The notes beneath the pieces were generated by a model, which worked only from the letters and a program-made list of their open reading frames with translations, was not told the origin of the DNA and searched no databases. 64,000 nucleotides of DNA from JAIEOG01 sp964519985 (GTDB lineage: Bacteria; Bdellovibrionota; FAC87; UBA2466), in contig CAZFMF010000019.1 of NCBI GenBank assembly GCA_964519985.1, positions 7,778 to 71,777 of the forward strand. The letters are read 5' to 3'. This document shows, in pieces, positions 8,527 to 18,500 of this stretch. Position 1 is the stretch's first letter; every line of letters begins with the position of its first letter. Made by a program: the position numbers and the translations under genes.

Positions 8527-9619
8527 GGGAACAACTCCTGGTTACGACTTGGGACATCAAAAAGCTGATCGCTTCGGCGATCCGCAGCGCTTGCCGCGCA
8601 TATTCCGGCTCCACCGCCGCCATCGCGACGAGAAAATCGCGTGCGACGCCGTGGTGATCGCCACCGGTATTGATATTCTTATGCTGGTTCAAGCGGCGGG
8701 CCGCTTCGGATTGCCCCCGCGTTTCGAGCAACTGCGCTAACGGCTCCACTTTTTCGTAAACCCGGCGTTCAAAAAAATCGACCGCGATGGCGAATGCGAG
8801 AAAGTTGTAGCGCGCGGCGAATTCGAGAAAGCACATCAAAGATTGTGTGACCGGATGCACCGCGACCTCGGCGGGGGCAACACCCGTCGATTGAAGCGCA
8901 CGTTCCAGAATGCGATCGTGGCCGCGTTCCTCCCGCATGAAGCTTTCCACTTTTTCCCGCGCGCGACCAGCAATCGCGACCGCCGGTTGCAAAGCCCCTT
9001 GGCACCGCCACGTGACGTAGTGGTTCTGCCGCAGCAAAGTTTGGGCGGCGGGAAGGAACCGATCGTCGGGCAGCTGGCTTAACTTTGAAAACACTTCGGC
9101 GCCGGAGTCGTTTTCAATCAAAGACAAGAGATGATAGCGGCGGCCTACGCTAAATAAACTTAGAGGATGGATTTCGGTTCCCAGATTCGCAAAACCGAGG
9201 GCGGCATCGACATCCCACCTCCAGCGATAGTCAATCGCAGGCACCTCCGCCAGCAGCGTCAATCGTGCTTCGGGCGTTAGCGCTTCGCTCGAGGCGACGG
9301 CGCGCTCCAAAAGTTCCGAAAACGAGAGGTCTTGGAACGACGGTTGGGCGTGATGGGTGTCGAGTCCCGACGAAAGGGGGGTCGGGAGGGTGTAACAAAG
9401 CGAATGTTCATCGAGGGGTTGGAAATACTCGGAAACGAGTTGCGCCCCTTCCAAACTGAAGGACTCCGAGCCGAGGGTCCTAACTAACGACGTTAGCTCC
9501 TCGGAATTTTCCTGCGTGCGATCGAGTTGGACTTCGATCCAGGGCGCGCGCACGCGGATCCCCGAGCGCGATTCTTCGACCCGCACTTCATCATACGGCC
9601 AGTACAAAAAACCCGGCAT
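8519..9619 (-). CDS. helical protein, possibly heme-oxygenase-like (iron-containing redox family)
   Basis: 366 residues without a signal peptide. The C-terminal two thirds are strongly helical and carry spaced Glu/His/Asp residues (ESFMREERGHDRI, HKNINTGGDHHGVARDF) in a pattern reminiscent of heme-oxygenase-like di-iron oxidases and the iron-containing redox enzyme family. The N-terminal third looks like a separate beta-rich part. If that reading is right it would use a di-iron centre for an oxidative reaction, but the ligand set cannot be proven by eye. It is the first gene of a two-gene unit with the exported protein downstream (eight-base overlap). A start near 9619 follows a T-rich stretch with only a weak GGTGG. 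Confidence 0.4.
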   Translation of the reverse strand: MPGFLYWPYDEVRVEESRSGIRVRAPWIEVQLDRTQENSEELTSLVRTLGSESFSLEGAQLVSEYFQPLDEHSLCYTLPTPLSSGLDTHHAQPSFQDLSFSELLERAVASSEALTPEARLTLLAEVPAIDYRWRWDVDAALGFANLGTEIHPLSLFSVGRRYHLLSLIENDSGAEVFSKLSQLPDDRFLPAAQTLLRQNHYVTWRCQGALQPAVAIAGRAREKVESFMREERGHDRILERALQSTGVAPAEVAVHPVTQSLMCFLEFAARYNFLAFAIAVDFFERRVYEKVEPLAQLLETRGQSEAARRLNQHKNINTGGDHHGVARDFLVAMAAVEPEYARQALRIAEAISFLMSQVVTRSCSHV

Positions 9620-9629
9620 AAAACCACCG

Positions 9630-9667
9630 AAAAAAATAGGTGGCCTCTCCCGTATGCAGGAGAGGCC
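9630..9667 (-). terminator. intrinsic terminator
   Basis: Read on the minus strand, nine-base arms GGCCTCTCC and GGAGAGGCC (9642-9667) enclose an eight-base loop and are followed by a run of Ts (9630-9636). It ends transcription of the small secreted protein gene just upstream. Confidence 0.85.
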
Positions 9668-9674
9668 CTTTGAA

Positions 9675-9971
9675 TTAGAGCTGCACCACGTTCGGCGGCA
9701 GACACTTCGGAACGTTGATGTTGTACTGCTTCACCGTTTTGGGCTTAGAGGCCGTAACGGAGATCTGCTCTTCGGCACATCCGTTGGCCAAGAGCTTCAC
9801 GCCCGAGTTCTTGTTGTTATCCGCTTGATCGCAAGTACCGGCGTACATCACACCGTCTTTGTCCGTCTGGACGTCGAAGCAGATCGTTTTCGTGTCCATC
9901 GGGCGGGGCCCGATCAACGCAAATGCCGACGAAGCCGACAATACGAACGCAGAGATAGTTTTGATTTTCAT
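9675..9971 (-). CDS. small secreted cysteine-containing protein
   Basis: 98 residues. Start placed at 9971 (MKIKTISAFVLSASSAFA), which gives a clean signal peptide and a GGGGAG Shine-Dalgarno; the open frame extends further upstream without these. The mature part has four cysteines (TICFDVQ, GTCDQ, NGCAEE, PKCLPP), likely two disulfides, and no recognised domain. It is followed by a strong terminator and transcribed divergently from the protein-glutaminase-like gene, so it is a single-gene unit. Function unknown. Confidence 0.65.
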   Translation of the reverse strand: MKIKTISAFVLSASSAFALIGPRPMDTKTICFDVQTDKDGVMYAGTCDQADNNKNSGVKLLANGCAEEQISVTASKPKTVKQYNINVPKCLPPNVVQL

Positions 9972-10056
9972 TAGAGACTCCCCATACACATGATGTTTCA
10001 TAGCATCTTGATTGACGCTTTCGGGCACTATAGAAGAGGGCGGAGGGGCGTCAATC

Positions 10057-10854
10057 TTGGGAGCTAAGAACTGTTATCATCTCTTAACTAAACTGATCGC
10101 AGCCGGTTGTTTAGTGGCCTTTGTACCGCCCAGCCAGGCACAAAGCCTTGCCTCACTGATTCAAACCCTCAATCATGCCCCGAAGTCGAGTACTTACCCT
10201 TTTGCGGCGGACGACGACATCGTCCGGCGGAATGCGAATGAGTTGCGCGATATCGGTGATCGATGCCCCGCTCCGCGTACCGATCGAAATGCTCGGAATG
10301 CGTTTTTCCACCGGGAGGTCCAGACGCTGAACGCGGCCGCCCATGAATGGCTGGCGCCCAAACCCGAGATCAAAACCACCTACCGCCGACAAGCGGAGAT
10401 CGTACTCGCGAGCGTGACCCAACACCCGGTGGCCGGAATTGCCGCTACCGCGCCACGCGAACGTTCCGGTGAAATCGGATATTGCTTTGGACGCGCGCTA
10501 CTCGCGCACTACTTGCTTTTGAAAGCGGGAGTGCCCTCCTCCGATCTCATCAAAGTCTTCGCACTCGGGGAATTGATGATGCAAGGCCAGTTCTGGCGAT
10601 TCCATGTGGCGGTGGGTGTTCGAGATGCGACCCATGGCTTCCTGATGGTCGATCCGTTACACCCCATGGTCCTACCGGTCGCCGAGTGGTTGAAGCGCAC
10701 GGCGGGCTACGATATCAAGCAACCCCTATCGCGCGTCCGCTTTTACCCAACCGATCCGCGTAAGTTTTTACCGGCGTTCGGTGTCTACGATCTCAAACAG
10801 CTCAAGGAACCGCATCTACGCGCGTATTTCGCAGATCTGGCGGCAACGTTGTAA
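10057..10854 (+). CDS. secreted protein-glutaminase/transglutaminase-like Cys-His-Asp enzyme
   Basis: About 265 residues with signal peptide ending PPSQAQS. The catalytic pattern of secreted protein glutaminases and related transglutaminase-fold deamidases is visible: Cys in GYCFGRALLAHYLL, His in WRFHVAVGVRD and Asp in MVDPLHP, with a Trp motif after it. Such enzymes deamidate protein glutamines or crosslink proteins. I prefer a TTG start at 10057 because it has a strong Shine-Dalgarno (GGAGGGG, about seven bases upstream) and gives a compact signal peptide; an ATG at 10012 in the same frame would extend it by 15 residues and overlap the divergent gene's leader. It stands alone. The exact reaction is not decided by the sequence. 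Confidence 0.55.
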   Translation: MGAKNCYHLLTKLIAAGCLVAFVPPSQAQSLASLIQTLNHAPKSSTYPFAADDDIVRRNANELRDIGDRCPAPRTDRNARNAFFHREVQTLNAAAHEWLAPKPEIKTTYRRQAEIVLASVTQHPVAGIAATAPRERSGEIGYCFGRALLAHYLLLKAGVPSSDLIKVFALGELMMQGQFWRFHVAVGVRDATHGFLMVDPLHPMVLPVAEWLKRTAGYDIKQPLSRVRFYPTDPRKFLPAFGVYDLKQLKEPHLRAYFADLAATL

Positions 10855-10899
10855 GGTGGGCCACTCGAGAAGGATCGCGCAAGAGACGCAAAGACCTCA

Positions 10900-11643
10900 C
10901 TATTTAGAGAAAAACAAAGCGTGGACGACCCCGGACGTAATAGAGGTTAGCAATCCCGCCCCAACCAAAAAAGCGAAGGCGGCTTGCTGTCGCCGTTCCA
11001 CACGGACACTCTGGGCGACGAGGGTTTCCAAATCTTCGGGATAGCCGAAAAGATACACATCGGCCTTCAGCACCCGCCCACCTTTCAGACGAATCCCTCC
11101 CAAGACGAGCCGGCCGAGAAAATGAGATGATATAAAGTTGGTCAGCCCTCGTGCCTTCAAGCCGTTCGCGCTCAGGGTCGCAAAAACATCGTAGGCGCAG
11201 GAGATGGAGTTGCTTCGAGCGTACAAGCGGTGTTCTTCAAAGCTCGAAAACATCGCCATTAACCGCTCGGACAGATTCGTGGGCAGATTTCGAAATCTCA
11301 CGACCGCCCCGTCCGATAAGAATCCATTCCCACGGCGAATAGTCGTAGCTCCATAGAAAGGCCCGCCATCGTAGCGATTTCCATGAAAAACAAAGTAGAC
11401 ATGGGACCCCACAAACCCAACATAAAGATCATTGGGAGCCGCATCCCGAAAGATCTTGCTCGGGTGCCGTTCATCCGTCGTTACATTTGTGTATGTAACC
11501 TCTTGGCCCCAAAGCCGGGCTGTTCGCGCGGCGACGCCCATTCCTTCCAAGAACTGGTCACACGCGGCTTGGCCCTGAGGGGCAGAAACAGCGAACAAAA
11601 AGACAAGAAAAGACCAACCGCTCCTTTGAGACCAAACCTTCAT
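10900..11643 (-). CDS. exported protein with C-terminal membrane segment
   Basis: 247 residues. Signal peptide (WSFLVFLFAVSAPQGQA) and a C-terminal hydrophobic segment (AFAFLVGAGLLTSITSGVVHALFF), so probably anchored in the inner membrane with its body in the periplasm. The body shows a central beta-rich region (YVGFVGSHVYFVFHGN) and two possible disulfide cysteines. Not recognised. The 3' end faces the preceding gene across a 45-base gap. Confidence 0.5.
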   Translation of the reverse strand: MKVWSQRSGWSFLVFLFAVSAPQGQAACDQFLEGMGVAARTARLWGQEVTYTNVTTDERHPSKIFRDAAPNDLYVGFVGSHVYFVFHGNRYDGGPFYGATTIRRGNGFLSDGAVVRFRNLPTNLSERLMAMFSSFEEHRLYARSNSISCAYDVFATLSANGLKARGLTNFISSHFLGRLVLGGIRLKGGRVLKADVYLFGYPEDLETLVAQSVRVERRQQAAFAFLVGAGLLTSITSGVVHALFFSK

Positions 11644-11799
11644 TAAGAGTATGCTTCCCCAGAATCGAGCGGGTATACCAAGGCCGGTAAGGCGAACAAG
11701 CTGAAGCGTTGGGCGGCGCGAGTGTTGCTGGCCGTCACTCCGGCGTCGGCAGGGCGTATCAAGTTTTTTTTCATGATGAGCGTCAAGTCTTGTCCGACC

Positions 11800-13047
11800 T
11801 TAAGGGCCTTTGATCATGTACAAATATCTCCCACCTTCGCGAATCTGCGGATCCTCTCGAAGAAAATGCCCAATAAACTGAGCAGGTAAGTTGGAGATAA
11901 AGAGGTTGGGAACTTTGACCAAATCGGAAAGGGAATGAATCAAATCTACATGGATTTCGCTCCCAAAACTCGTTGAAAGCGCCGAACTGTTTTTCTCTCT
12001 AGTCTTAACAAAAACAACCTCACCCGAGTCATCGATGGCAAACAAGCGCCCATTATAACTACCCGACTGTGCCCAGTAGAGATTTGCGACCTCACCAGAG
12101 GACATCGTCAGCTGAACGGGCAGAATATGGCTGATGTGGTGCTCGTCGGAGCTGAGTCCGCTGCCAGGAACGACATCGGCGAAGAACATCGAATGAGAGT
12201 TTGGTCGATCGGAGTCTTCGACTATCATGGAATTGAGATACAATTCGTTGGTATAGAAGATGAGAGAGCGGTAGTCCTCCAAGGGTTGAATCTGCAGATT
12301 TGTAGGGCCCACCGTATCATTTCGTATTAGAGCTGAGTAACGACGATTCGCCCACATAGAATGAATTTTCCCTTCCCTATCGAAACGATAAAGATTGAGT
12401 CCGGTATCGTCGAGCCGGACAATCGCCGGAACTAGATCATAAGTATCAATTTCGGTTCGGACCTGAATAAGACGGCCGCCCGCCGGAAGGACTTGGGGAG
12501 GCAGATTGCTAGTCGACCGATGCACCTTCATCGGAATGAATCTCTCGGCGCGAATGTCGCGGCCCACGCCAAATTGCGGCCATAAAAGCGGCTTATCCAC
12601 GACCTTGACTAACTGAGAATCAAATCCTAGGAGTCTCGCCCCAGGCGCGGTCACAGCCAAATCCGTTTCTCCTACTATGACAAAAAATCGGTCACCGAGC
12701 GGAAGCGTGGCTTTAATTGCCGGCTTCACATAGTTTTGCTCTCTCTCCAATCTGACGGCTTTGCCCGCGGTGTCCCCTCGCCAGAATTGGACCACCAGCT
12801 TGCTATCTCGCCCCTTTTTAATGGAGACCTGAACATCGGACTCCCCGGGAATACGGAAACGGCCATGCACTCCTTGAGTATAAATCTCAAGCCCGGCAAC
12901 AGCGGAAAGTTCAGCGCTTTGAGAAAGGCCGTAAGTCTTGGAGAGAGTTCCGCTTGGCTTTGCCAACCCTAGGACGCAATTCACCGGAGGAATTGCCGCG
13001 TTGGCGGAATACACCGATAAAAGCAACGACATCAAAATCCAGTTCAT
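11800..13047 (-). CDS. exported beta-rich protein of unknown function
   Basis: 415 residues with a signal peptide (MNWILMSLLLSVYSANA). Most of the sequence alternates short hydrophobic and polar stretches, suggesting a large beta structure such as a propeller (NGRLFAIDDSGEVVFVK, IVRLDDTGLNLYRFDREGKIH are repeat-like). Good Shine-Dalgarno (GAGAGAGG). Codon choice and local AT content are slightly higher than in the neighbouring housekeeping genes, fitting an accessory gene. No family recognised. It is divergent from the zinc-ribbon/collagen operon. Confidence 0.5.
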   Translation of the reverse strand: MNWILMSLLLSVYSANAAIPPVNCVLGLAKPSGTLSKTYGLSQSAELSAVAGLEIYTQGVHGRFRIPGESDVQVSIKKGRDSKLVVQFWRGDTAGKAVRLEREQNYVKPAIKATLPLGDRFFVIVGETDLAVTAPGARLLGFDSQLVKVVDKPLLWPQFGVGRDIRAERFIPMKVHRSTSNLPPQVLPAGGRLIQVRTEIDTYDLVPAIVRLDDTGLNLYRFDREGKIHSMWANRRYSALIRNDTVGPTNLQIQPLEDYRSLIFYTNELYLNSMIVEDSDRPNSHSMFFADVVPGSGLSSDEHHISHILPVQLTMSSGEVANLYWAQSGSYNGRLFAIDDSGEVVFVKTREKNSSALSTSFGSEIHVDLIHSLSDLVKVPNLFISNLPAQFIGHFLREDPQIREGGRYLYMIKGP

Positions 13048-13380
13048 CGAAACCTCTCTCTACGGACTCGAACCGCCTAATAGCTCAGAAATCGAGTTTT
13101 GTGGGAAATATATGGGGCATTGTCCCCGCCAAATTTCCGTTTGTGGACCGTCAACGACACTAGCCTGAATAGTCACCGGCGGCGGAGAGGCTTTGGAAAC
13201 TTTCCTAGGCCAATCTCTGATACGCGAGAGCTTGGTCCCCCAACGTCACTCATCTAAAATTATCAAATAAATTCAAATATTTAATTTTCTAGTTCCCATA
13301 ATTAATGCGTCGCGTCTCGTTTGCAATTGAACCAAACTCAAATTTAGATTACCCAGCTGCAGAGGAATTCCACGGACCCC
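13048..13380. promoter_or_regulatory. divergent intergenic region with AT-rich island
   Basis: 333 bases between divergent genes. The centre (about 13255-13305) is an AT-rich island in an otherwise GC-rich genome, including AATAAATTCAAATATTTAA at 13266-13284, which recurs with one change at 35526-35544. It is likely to contain the promoters of the two flanking genes; I could not place -35/-10 pairs with confidence. No ORF or RNA gene seen. Confidence 0.4.
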
Positions 13381-14610
13381 ATGCCAAATCAACGAAACCA
13401 CCCTAGTAAAGCCGTAAGGTTGATTGTCGTGTGTACCTTGGCGCTGGTTCTGGCCTTCCCCCAGCCCCTGCTTGCGGCAGGTAAGAAAAAGAAGAAGAAG
13501 AAACCAGGCTCCGAAAGGCCCGCGCACGTCTTAAGCCTGGCCTGTCAGCAAGCGCTCGCCGATCTGGTTCATAAAGGACCGGGCGGAAAACTGATCTTTG
13601 CCGATGATTACAAAACGGTCGTGATTCGTTTTCAGCACGAACAGAGGGAAATCCGGCACGGCAATACCTTTCAGTGCCCGCACTGCCGGGGATTGAATCC
13701 CACGCAAGGAAATGCCGACGACACATTAACGTGCATCGAGTGTGGGCAGAAGTTTGAGGCCCCTGCCGAAATCAATGACCTGCGAGATCAAGATGGGCGT
13801 CTCCTGATTCATCTCGACAGCATCCTCACTCGAGACTCGGGCGCAGGAAGGCCAATCGAGGCGCCCTGGAAGTGCGCCTATTGCAATAAGACCAACCCCG
13901 ACGACGAAGCAACTTGCGAAAACTGTGGGCAGGACAAGAAAGAGGGTTTCCGTCGAGTCTTCTCGTGGGGTCCGGACTTGATCATCCATCGCCAGGCAAT
14001 TCGCCCGACTTCCGAGGTAATCTCCGATTCGGGTTCCGAGTCGACGCCTAACGACTCACTTGGCGATTTCTCCCCCCCACCAAAAAAGATATCGGCCGCC
14101 GGTGAGTTTGAAACCGAGGAGCCGGCACCGACAAAACGAGGCCTCGAACTCCCCGTGAATCTCAATCGCTTGTCGCGCCGACAAGTTCTCACCGCTTTAG
14201 GTTTGATCGCCACGACGGGAGTCGGAATTGCATGGGTGGCTTCGAACGACACGCCCGATGCTGAGATCCCCTCGTCCGGGAAGGCGAAAATTGCGAAGCG
14301 CACTTGGCAACGCAAAGTCTTAGTCCGCGTGCGCGGCGCCGAAGGCCAATGGAACGAGCTACCGGACGCTTTGATCCGCGAAGGCAGCGAGGAGAATCCA
14401 GAGTGGCCGAACGTCCCATCCGCATACATCGGTTCTAAGGACTACACCGTGGACTACCGCGAGTTGTACACCTTGCAGATCGATCAAGGTGGCACCCTAA
14501 AGACGCTTGCGGTGGGACCGGCCGAATTTCGCAACTGGCGTGCGGACGATAAGGTCGAGCTTAAAGTCATCGAGGGCGGAGTGATCGTAAGTCTCCGGAG
14601 GATCCCGTGA
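13381..14610 (+). CDS. exported/membrane protein with two zinc ribbons
   Basis: 409 residues. N-terminal signal-like segment (VCTLALVLAFPQPLLAAG) is followed by a poly-Lys stretch (GKKKKKKK). Two four-cysteine zinc ribbons are present: CPHC...CIEC (about residues 99-121) and CAYC...CENC (about 164-180). A second hydrophobic segment (VLTALGLIATTGVGIAWVAS, about 270-290) precedes a beta-rich C-terminal domain. First gene of a three-gene operon, overlapping the next gene by four bases (ATGA). Double-ribbon plus membrane segment suggests an adaptor in assembly or export of the collagen-like partner, but that is inference. Confidence 0.55.
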   Translation: MPNQRNHPSKAVRLIVVCTLALVLAFPQPLLAAGKKKKKKKPGSERPAHVLSLACQQALADLVHKGPGGKLIFADDYKTVVIRFQHEQREIRHGNTFQCPHCRGLNPTQGNADDTLTCIECGQKFEAPAEINDLRDQDGRLLIHLDSILTRDSGAGRPIEAPWKCAYCNKTNPDDEATCENCGQDKKEGFRRVFSWGPDLIIHRQAIRPTSEVISDSGSESTPNDSLGDFSPPPKKISAAGEFETEEPAPTKRGLELPVNLNRLSRRQVLTALGLIATTGVGIAWVASNDTPDAEIPSSGKAKIAKRTWQRKVLVRVRGAEGQWNELPDALIREGSEENPEWPNVPSAYIGSKDYTVDYRELYTLQIDQGGTLKTLAVGPAEFRNWRADDKVELKVIEGGVIVSLRRIP

Positions 14611-15518
14611 ATTTTCCCTCAAAGCTTTTGGTCGGTCTCCTGATACTCACGGCAGTTCCGTTGCGAGTGCGTGCGGCGGAGGATTCGGGCGGCTTCTACA
14701 ATGACCCCAGTTGGGTCGATCGAGCGCTCCATCACCGCCCGCCGGAGCCTCCTCGCGGTCCCAACCGGTTTGATGAAATCTTTCGCCACGTCTACGAAGC
14801 GAGCCAGAAAATCTGGAAGAACGACGTCTGTCGACGAGCGATTTTGACGGTGGGAACTGTGACCGCAATCAGCGTCGCCGCCTTTGGGAGCCACAACTGG
14901 GGCTATCCCGAGGGTGAATGGAAAAACACCGGGACCGAAACCGCTCCCGCTTGGGTTCCGCAAGTCGGCGATAAAATGGTCGTAGAAGAACGCCTCACGG
15001 CCCTTACGATTCCCTCGCGCCACACGCTTTGGGTGCATAATGGAGAAAATGGTTTTGGCGTCATTCGGTTTGAGGAGAACCGGATCGTATACTCGAACGC
15101 GGGCAAAGTGGTGGCCCAGACGGAAACCATCAATCCGTTCGGACGTCCGCTCGACGCCGATCACCCGATTTCGGTTCGCATTACCGATGGTCAGGGCAAT
15201 GAAATTGGCCGAGTGCTGGAGGTGGCCGAAACGAGTGCGCCCGAAACCCATCAAGTCCACTTCGAGATCCACGATGCTAAGGGCCATTTGATCGGAAGGA
15301 CCGACGGTTTTCGAGAGTCGGATCGGTCAAAGATTGAGGGGGGAAGGCTAAAACTTCACCTCGAAAGCCCCGATGGCCTAACCGAAACCCATGTGCAACG
15401 GGGCGGTTGGCTGGGGCAAGTTTACCGTTGGTCCGGAAACGGAACGCAGGACCTCGATCCTCGATTGATCGCGATCCTGTCTGCGTACAAGACCTACGTT
15501 GAGGATTTTAGGAATTGA
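14607..15518 (+). CDS. exported protein of the collagen-like operon
   Basis: 303 residues, signal peptide (LLVGLLILTAVPLRVRAA), a second hydrophobic segment (AILTVGTVTAISVAAFGS, about residues 79-96) and a beta-rich C-terminal domain with a repeated D/G-rich motif (ITDGQGNEIGRVLEV, IHDAKGHLIGRTDGF), the latter reminiscent of beta-roll or scramblase-type repeats. Overlaps the upstream zinc-ribbon gene by four bases and the following collagen-like gene starts immediately after its stop, so translation of the three is coupled. Function unknown. Confidence 0.55.
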   Translation: MNFPSKLLVGLLILTAVPLRVRAAEDSGGFYNDPSWVDRALHHRPPEPPRGPNRFDEIFRHVYEASQKIWKNDVCRRAILTVGTVTAISVAAFGSHNWGYPEGEWKNTGTETAPAWVPQVGDKMVVEERLTALTIPSRHTLWVHNGENGFGVIRFEENRIVYSNAGKVVAQTETINPFGRPLDADHPISVRITDGQGNEIGRVLEVAETSAPETHQVHFEIHDAKGHLIGRTDGFRESDRSKIEGGRLKLHLESPDGLTETHVQRGGWLGQVYRWSGNGTQDLDPRLIAILSAYKTYVEDFRN

Positions 15519-15520
15519 AG

Positions 15521-18500
15521 ATGAACTTCCGGCTTATCGTTGCCCTCACCCTCCTTGCCCTCCCGGCCCACGCGGAAACCACGCGCGGGGCACTCAATCT
15601 TAATGTCGATGGGCAAGATGGCACCCCCGGCCGAGATGGCAGCAATGGGTTTTCCGGAATTGGATATGGAGCCAACGGTGGCCCCGGTCAAAAAGGAGGG
15701 CCGGGTGGCGCCGCTCGCCCCGCCGGAAACATCAAGATCGGCCTCGTCGATGAGGGCGGCAAAGCGGCTCACGTGAAGGGAACCGACAACGGTCCCGTCG
15801 ACGAGCGAATTGGGATCACCAGTCCGATTCGCCTGTCCGCGCAAGGTGGAAACGGCGGACGCGGTGGGCGCGGCGGAGATGGCGGCCATGGTGCCACGGG
15901 CTACCCCGCCGGAGATGCCAACCGGAGCTCGGACGGCTCTCCCGGAGGTCCGGGGGGAAATGGGGGGCCCGGCGGAGATGGCGGCGTTGGTGGTGCGGCC
16001 GGAGAGGGCGGCCTTATTCTCGTGCAAGCCCCGTTTGAAGACATCCATCTTTTCAGTCTTATTGAGGCGATCCGAACGGAGGCGGGGAATCCTGGACCCG
16101 GCGGCTCCGGGGGCGACGGCGGGGCGGGCGGTGCCGGGGGCCGACGGGGCCAAGATTACAGTTGGGAAACGCAAGAGAGCTACCAAGAGGATGATACGGA
16201 AACTTACCGTAATTCCGACGGAACCACGTCAACCCGGGTCGTGACGACGACCAAAATGCGCAGCGTCTCTCACACCAACCACGGCGGATCCGCGGGTTTG
16301 TCGGGATGGGCCGGCAGTTCTGGCTCGACGGGTTCCTCGGGTCCCACGGCAAGAAATGGCGAGCACTTTTACATCATCGACTATGGGGACGGTAAGACCG
16401 AGCGGTTCAAACGGCTCTACAACCTCGGACTCAACCCTTACCAAGTCGTCGATGAAACCGGCGATGGGATCTTTGAGCCCGGGGAGCCCGCCGAGGTTCA
16501 GCAGATTTCCGTGCGCAGTACCGAGGACATGCCCACCCCACCTCCGGGGAAATCGAATATCCGGATCTGGATTCCCGGAGACCGGTGGCATCGCTCCGAC
16601 GGCGGTCACCTGGAATTGCCGCGCAGCTTACGCGGCTCCCAGAGTCATCGCTTTGAACAGGCGCTCGGATTCCACGTAACGGATATCTTGCGCCCCAGCG
16701 TGAATGAGCCGCTGCATGAATCCATGACCATTGATCCGGCCGCGCGCCTGAACCCCGTCGATCGCGGCTTCTCTGATTTCTCCCAGCGCCAAACGCACCC
16801 CGTCCAGTTTCCCGTGCGGTTTAAGCTCGATGCACCGCCCGCGCTGGCGGCGGGGCAACAAGGCCGCATCCGCTTCCACGTTTCCAATATCTCCCAAAAG
16901 TCCATCGGCTCCGACTCCGGCGGAAAGCGGGAGGTCGAATTGTTTTTGCAAGATCGCCCCGCGTCCGAGGGGGAGATGACGGTATTCGATCAGGACGGAA
17001 ACAGCATTTCGCTGCGGGAGGGTCTTTTAAAGGTCATTCGAAATCTGGGGCCCGGCGAAACGCAAGTTTTGGAAGGTTCCATTCTAGTCCCGGACCACTT
17101 TGAAGCGCAGACCGCTTACTCCTTCGATGGAACCGGCCGATTGAGCCATTCCACCGGCGACAAAAAGCTGCGCCCCGTTCAATTGGAAGAACACCGCCTT
17201 TCCGTGGCGTCTCGTTACGTGCCAAACCCGAACGCCGACATCGCACTTATCGTAAACCACCAAACCACGCCGGAAGAACTCGGGGCCTGGACCCATCTAT
17301 TGGAGAATCGACTCGGTTTTCACATGGAGAGTTCTTGGAATGTTTCCTATTACGCGAACCTTGACCTCGACGCGGAACGCATCGAAGAACCGCTTTGGAA
17401 ACTTTCCAACGATTTCGCCGGCGAATCGATCATTCTTTTGAATAACGAAATAAAGTCCTACTCCGGGCGCCGCCTGACACCGTGGAACCATCTCTCCAAA
17501 AAAGCCTTTCTCAAATCCATCGGCCAGCAGGAGACGGGCTTTTTGGTCCTCGGCGAGCGCGATACGGAGGATGCCGCCGACCTCCTAACCGCCGCCATGG
17601 TCAACACCAACCCGGGAGAGGGTTCCCGCGTTTATTCGAGCGAAGAAGCGCTTATCGCTGGGCTGGAGGTCCAACACCGCACCCAGCTTTCGCCCCACGA
17701 GAAAAACCACTTTGGCGAGGATTTCCACCGCGTGCAGGTGGTCGGCAACTACTACTGGTTTGACCCCACCGAAGCCGAGCTCAAAAATCGAGCGAGCGCG
17801 CTTAAAAAGCGGCTGGACGCGAAGTGGCCGGAGCGCCGGTACGCCGTCGATCCCGTTTACAAGGCCGAGATGGTCAAGAAGGGCTGGATGCTTCGCAGCA
17901 ACCGCGTGTACCTGGGGGATATCACCGTGCGCCGACTGCCGGATGCCACCGATCGGGTCGCGACGATGGTCTACGTACCGGAAGCCAAGCTCCACCAACC
18001 CAGCTTCATATTGAGTGACGAGAATCTGCGCCACGTTTTGTCCAATCTCCCGACGCACCAAAAACTGGCCGTTTTCGATCGCACCCTCACTCAGATTAGC
18101 TCGGGGGAATCGTCCCCGGAGGTCCTCGGCATCGGCGAAGCCATCGTCGATGCGTTGCTCGCCGATATCGTCGAGGATTACGAGCCCGCCTCCCGCGGGG
18201 CCCTGTCTCGAGGCACGCACTCCCCTCGCACGATCGCGCGCCTTCACGATTGGCGATTCCAATCGACTCCCGCCCCCGGCTCCGAATCCGAACGCCTGGT
18301 CCGGCGGCTTTACGTCCGGGCGCGTCTGGCGGGGCATTACAATTATTCTTTCTTCTCACTCAAACGTATGCCCAAAGCCGCCACCGTGGCCGCACGCCAA
18401 GATCTTGATGCGTGGATCCAATCGATTTATTCCAATCGAAAAGACCGAAAAGCTTTCTTAAAACGGGTCAACACCGATTGGGCAGAATTAGAAAAACAAG

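Noticed and set aside
9094..9112. Fifth palindrome copy (ACTTCGGCGCCGGAGTCG) inside a gene
   Set aside because: Has a mismatch that breaks the palindrome and lies in coding sequence; not counted with the four intergenic copies.
17585..18337. 250-codon antisense frame within the collagen-like gene
   Set aside because: GC-rich codons leave long antisense frames open; the sense frame has signal peptide and operon context, and the antisense one no ribosome site.
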